A DNA stretch of 64,000 bases from Coxiellaceae bacterium. GTDB lineage: Bacteria > Pseudomonadota > Gammaproteobacteria > Comchoanobacterales > Comchoanobacteraceae. Positions 62,436 through 64,000 of the stretch are shown here, in pieces (the stretch's first letter is position 1; each line of letters starts with the position of its first letter). The notes under the pieces are model-generated. The model saw only the letters and a program-made list of their open reading frames with translations, did not search any database and had not been told where the DNA came from. A program made the translations under genes and the position numbers. Location: contig CACKTD010000002.1 in assembly GCA_902603055.1 (NCBI GenBank), forward strand, positions 1-64,000. The letters are read 5' to 3'.

Positions 62436-64000
62436 ATGAAGGATCCCTTTTATCAAAAAGAAAAATTGCGGTATAAGAAACCGATACCCAGTAGAGAGTT
62501 AATTCTAAAGGTTCTAAAGGAACACAAGAAACCAATTCTATTTAAATCATTATCCAATTTACTCAATATAGAGAAAAAAGAGGCTTTAGTTGCATTAGAA
62601 AAAAGAATTAAAGCAATGATCCGTGATGGTCAAATTATCAAAAATCGCTCTAATCATATTGTCCTAACTGACTCAATGGATTTATGTAAGGGTGTTGTTC
62701 AATTCTCAAAGGACCGTCAACCTTATTTATTTCTTAATAATAATAATCTTAAGGTTTTGATTACTGGTAATCAGGCGTCTGAATTATTACAAGGTGATGA
62801 GATTATTGGTCGACAAGTTGATCAAAACCAAATTGTTGTTGTAGAGATTTTATCCAGAGCATTATCTGCTATCGTCGGATATGTTGAAATCAACAAAGGC
62901 ATTACATCATTACGTCCCATTGTCCCTTGTATAGCTTTTGATCCTATTTTAAAGCCAACTAAAAAGAAATTAAAAGCTGGTGAAATCGTAAGATGTACCA
63001 TCCAAAAGTTTCCTAAGCCCACAATGCCTGCAATTGTAAAAATTGCTGAAGTTATTCCCCAAGAAAATAGTTTGAAAGGCCAAATTGAATTAGTTTGTGA
63101 TGCGTACGAAATTCCCACTGAATTTGAGCATGAATACTCTGACTTTGAAAATGACTTTGGTCAACGTGAAGATTGGACACCATTACCATTCGTAACCATC
63201 GATGGTGAAGATGCTAGGGATTTTGATGATGCTGTTTGCGTTAAAAAAGTCAAAAATGGATATGAAGTATATGTTGCAATTGCTGATGTAACACATTATG
63301 TGAAAACTAACACTTCTTTGGATCGTGAAGCAGAGTTTCGAGGAACGTCAATTTATTTTCCAAGATTTGTGATTCCAATGTTGCCTGAAATTCTATCTAA
63401 TGATCTATGTTCCTTAAGGCCTAACGAAGTCAGACCAGCAATGGGCCTCAAGATTATATTGTCACATACTGGTAAAGTCACATCCTATACAGTTTCAAAT
63501 GTTTTGATTGAGTCCAAATTTAGATTGACTTATAACTCTGTTCAAAAATATATACAGGGATCAGAAGAGCTTAAAAATATTGATTATATATTAGATCCAT
63601 TGATAGAAGTGTATAAAGTGCTTAGAAATCTTAAACAAAAAAGAGGTGCATTAGAATTTAACACAAAAACAACGCGTGTGGTTTTCGATAAAGAAACCCA
63701 ACTTTACACTATTTTAAAAGAGCAATCCAATGATGCTCATAAATTAATTGAAGTATTGATGCTTTTAGCCAATGAGACTGTTGCTAAGTTTCTTATTGAT
63801 AACAAGTTACCAGGAATATTTCGTAATCATGCTGAACCAGACTTGACACGTTGGAGTGAAGTTGGAAAGTTTCTAAGACAATTTGGTATTAAAGTTCCGC
63901 TTAAAAACACACCATCATCTCTTGATATGAAAAAGATACTCGACAAAATATCGCAGTTAGATGGTGGGCGCATTATCGAACAGATGGTTCTAAGGTCATT
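62436..64000 (+). CDS. rnr: Ribonuclease R, 3'-truncated by the window edge
   Basis: An open frame from ATG 62436 to the window end encodes the N-terminal 521 residues of an RNase R/VacB protein. It has a helix-turn-helix region, cold-shock domains and the start of the RNB catalytic domain with TIDGEDARDFDDAV, whose aspartates bind catalytic magnesium, followed by SLRPNEVRPAMG. No Shine-Dalgarno is clear. RNase R degrades structured RNA and takes part in trans-translation. Confidence 0.94.
   Translation, partial: MKDPFYQKEKLRYKKPIPSRELILKVLKEHKKPILFKSLSNLLNIEKKEALVALEKRIKAMIRDGQIIKNRSNHIVLTDSMDLCKGVVQFSKDRQPYLFLNNNNLKVLITGNQASELLQGDEIIGRQVDQNQIVVVEILSRALSAIVGYVEINKGITSLRPIVPCIAFDPILKPTKKKLKAGEIVRCTIQKFPKPTMPAIVKIAEVIPQENSLKGQIELVCDAYEIPTEFEHEYSDFENDFGQREDWTPLPFVTIDGEDARDFDDAVCVKKVKNGYEVYVAIADVTHYVKTNTSLDREAEFRGTSIYFPRFVIPMLPEILSNDLCSLRPNEVRPAMGLKIILSHTGKVTSYTVSNVLIESKFRLTYNSVQKYIQGSEELKNIDYILDPLIEVYKVLRNLKQKRGALEFNTKTTRVVFDKETQLYTILKEQSNDAHKLIEVLMLLANETVAKFLIDNKLPGIFRNHAEPDLTRWSEVGKFLRQFGIKVPLKNTPSSLDMKKILDKISQLDGGRIIEQMVLRS

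Overview
The window is a compact, AT-rich chromosomal segment of a gammaproteobacterium. It shows the alpha ribosomal operon order rpsE-rpmD-rplO-secY-rpmJ-rpsM-rpsK-rpsD-rpoA-rplQ, ubiE-ubiJ-ubiB, zipA next to ligA, usg-fimV-truA, mutY-yggX and recA-recX-alaS-(lysC)-csrA. Several features point to a host-associated, Legionellales-like lineage, although this is an inference: a stand-alone DotI/IcmL-like periplasmic protein, a TraI_2 (MobH-like) protein without its HD residues, an ankyrin-repeat protein, lineage-specific multi-span membrane proteins (one ending in a CaaX-type tetrapeptide), and 17-kDa-antigen-type lipoproteins. I found no insertion sequence, prophage, CRISPR array or rRNA. No gene-free stretch exceeds about 280 bases.

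Layout. 1-5475: ribosomal proteins, SecY and RNA polymerase alpha on the + strand; L17 has an unusual Lys/Ser tail. 5479-7974 (-): cytochrome bd oxidase of short-Q-loop type, with a 45-residue single-span ORF overlapping cydB. 8057-8500: a Dps ferritin. 8505-16873 (-): a long same-strand run, ubiE-ubiJ-ubiB, then a complete tripartite exporter (outer-membrane factor, adaptor, ATPase, permease), then fumC. 16964-22643: two large convergent membrane proteins of unknown function, an L,D-transpeptidase-like protein and two lipoproteins. 22629-27227: an Aas-type acyltransferase/acyl-ACP synthetase, and thrS without its usual infC-rpmI-rplT neighbours. 27369-30575: tRNA-Arg(CCU), a minimal ZipA, the DotI/IcmL-like protein and LigA. 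30582-32418 (-): epimerase, uridine kinase and Smr protein. 32511-36574: usg homologue, a small ORF, a minimal FimV, TruA and the TraI_2-like protein. 36576-39859 (-): two tandem acyl-CoA dehydrogenases, one degenerate.

39971-49637: a small charged protein, KdsB, a glutathione peroxidase placed 8 nt behind tRNA-Asn(GUU), the CaaX-ending membrane protein, small secreted peptides, an aminotransferase, UvrB, an ankyrin protein and a coiled-coil protein. 49689-55953: ComEC, an acidic-tailed membrane protein, ThyA, CysQ (3' end antisense to tRNA-Phe), YggX, MutY and TrmB. 55908-64000: an XRE/S24-fold repressor divergent from recA, recX, alaS, an aspartokinase with a degraded regulatory domain, csrA with a repeat-rich leader, and the 5' part of rnr.

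Recurring themes are tight packing (ATGA overlaps, convergent genes sharing or overlapping stop codons, a CDS running into a tRNA), reduced versions of division and pilus-hub proteins (ZipA, FimV), and near-leaderless gene starts. The three tRNA genes have matching promoters: a TTGACG/TTGATG -35 box with an exact 17-nt spacer. The most novel-looking parts are the uncharacterised membrane-protein genes, the CaaX-ending protein, the DotI/IcmL-like orphan, the cydB-overlapping small ORF and the regulator/operator region between the S24-type repressor and recA.
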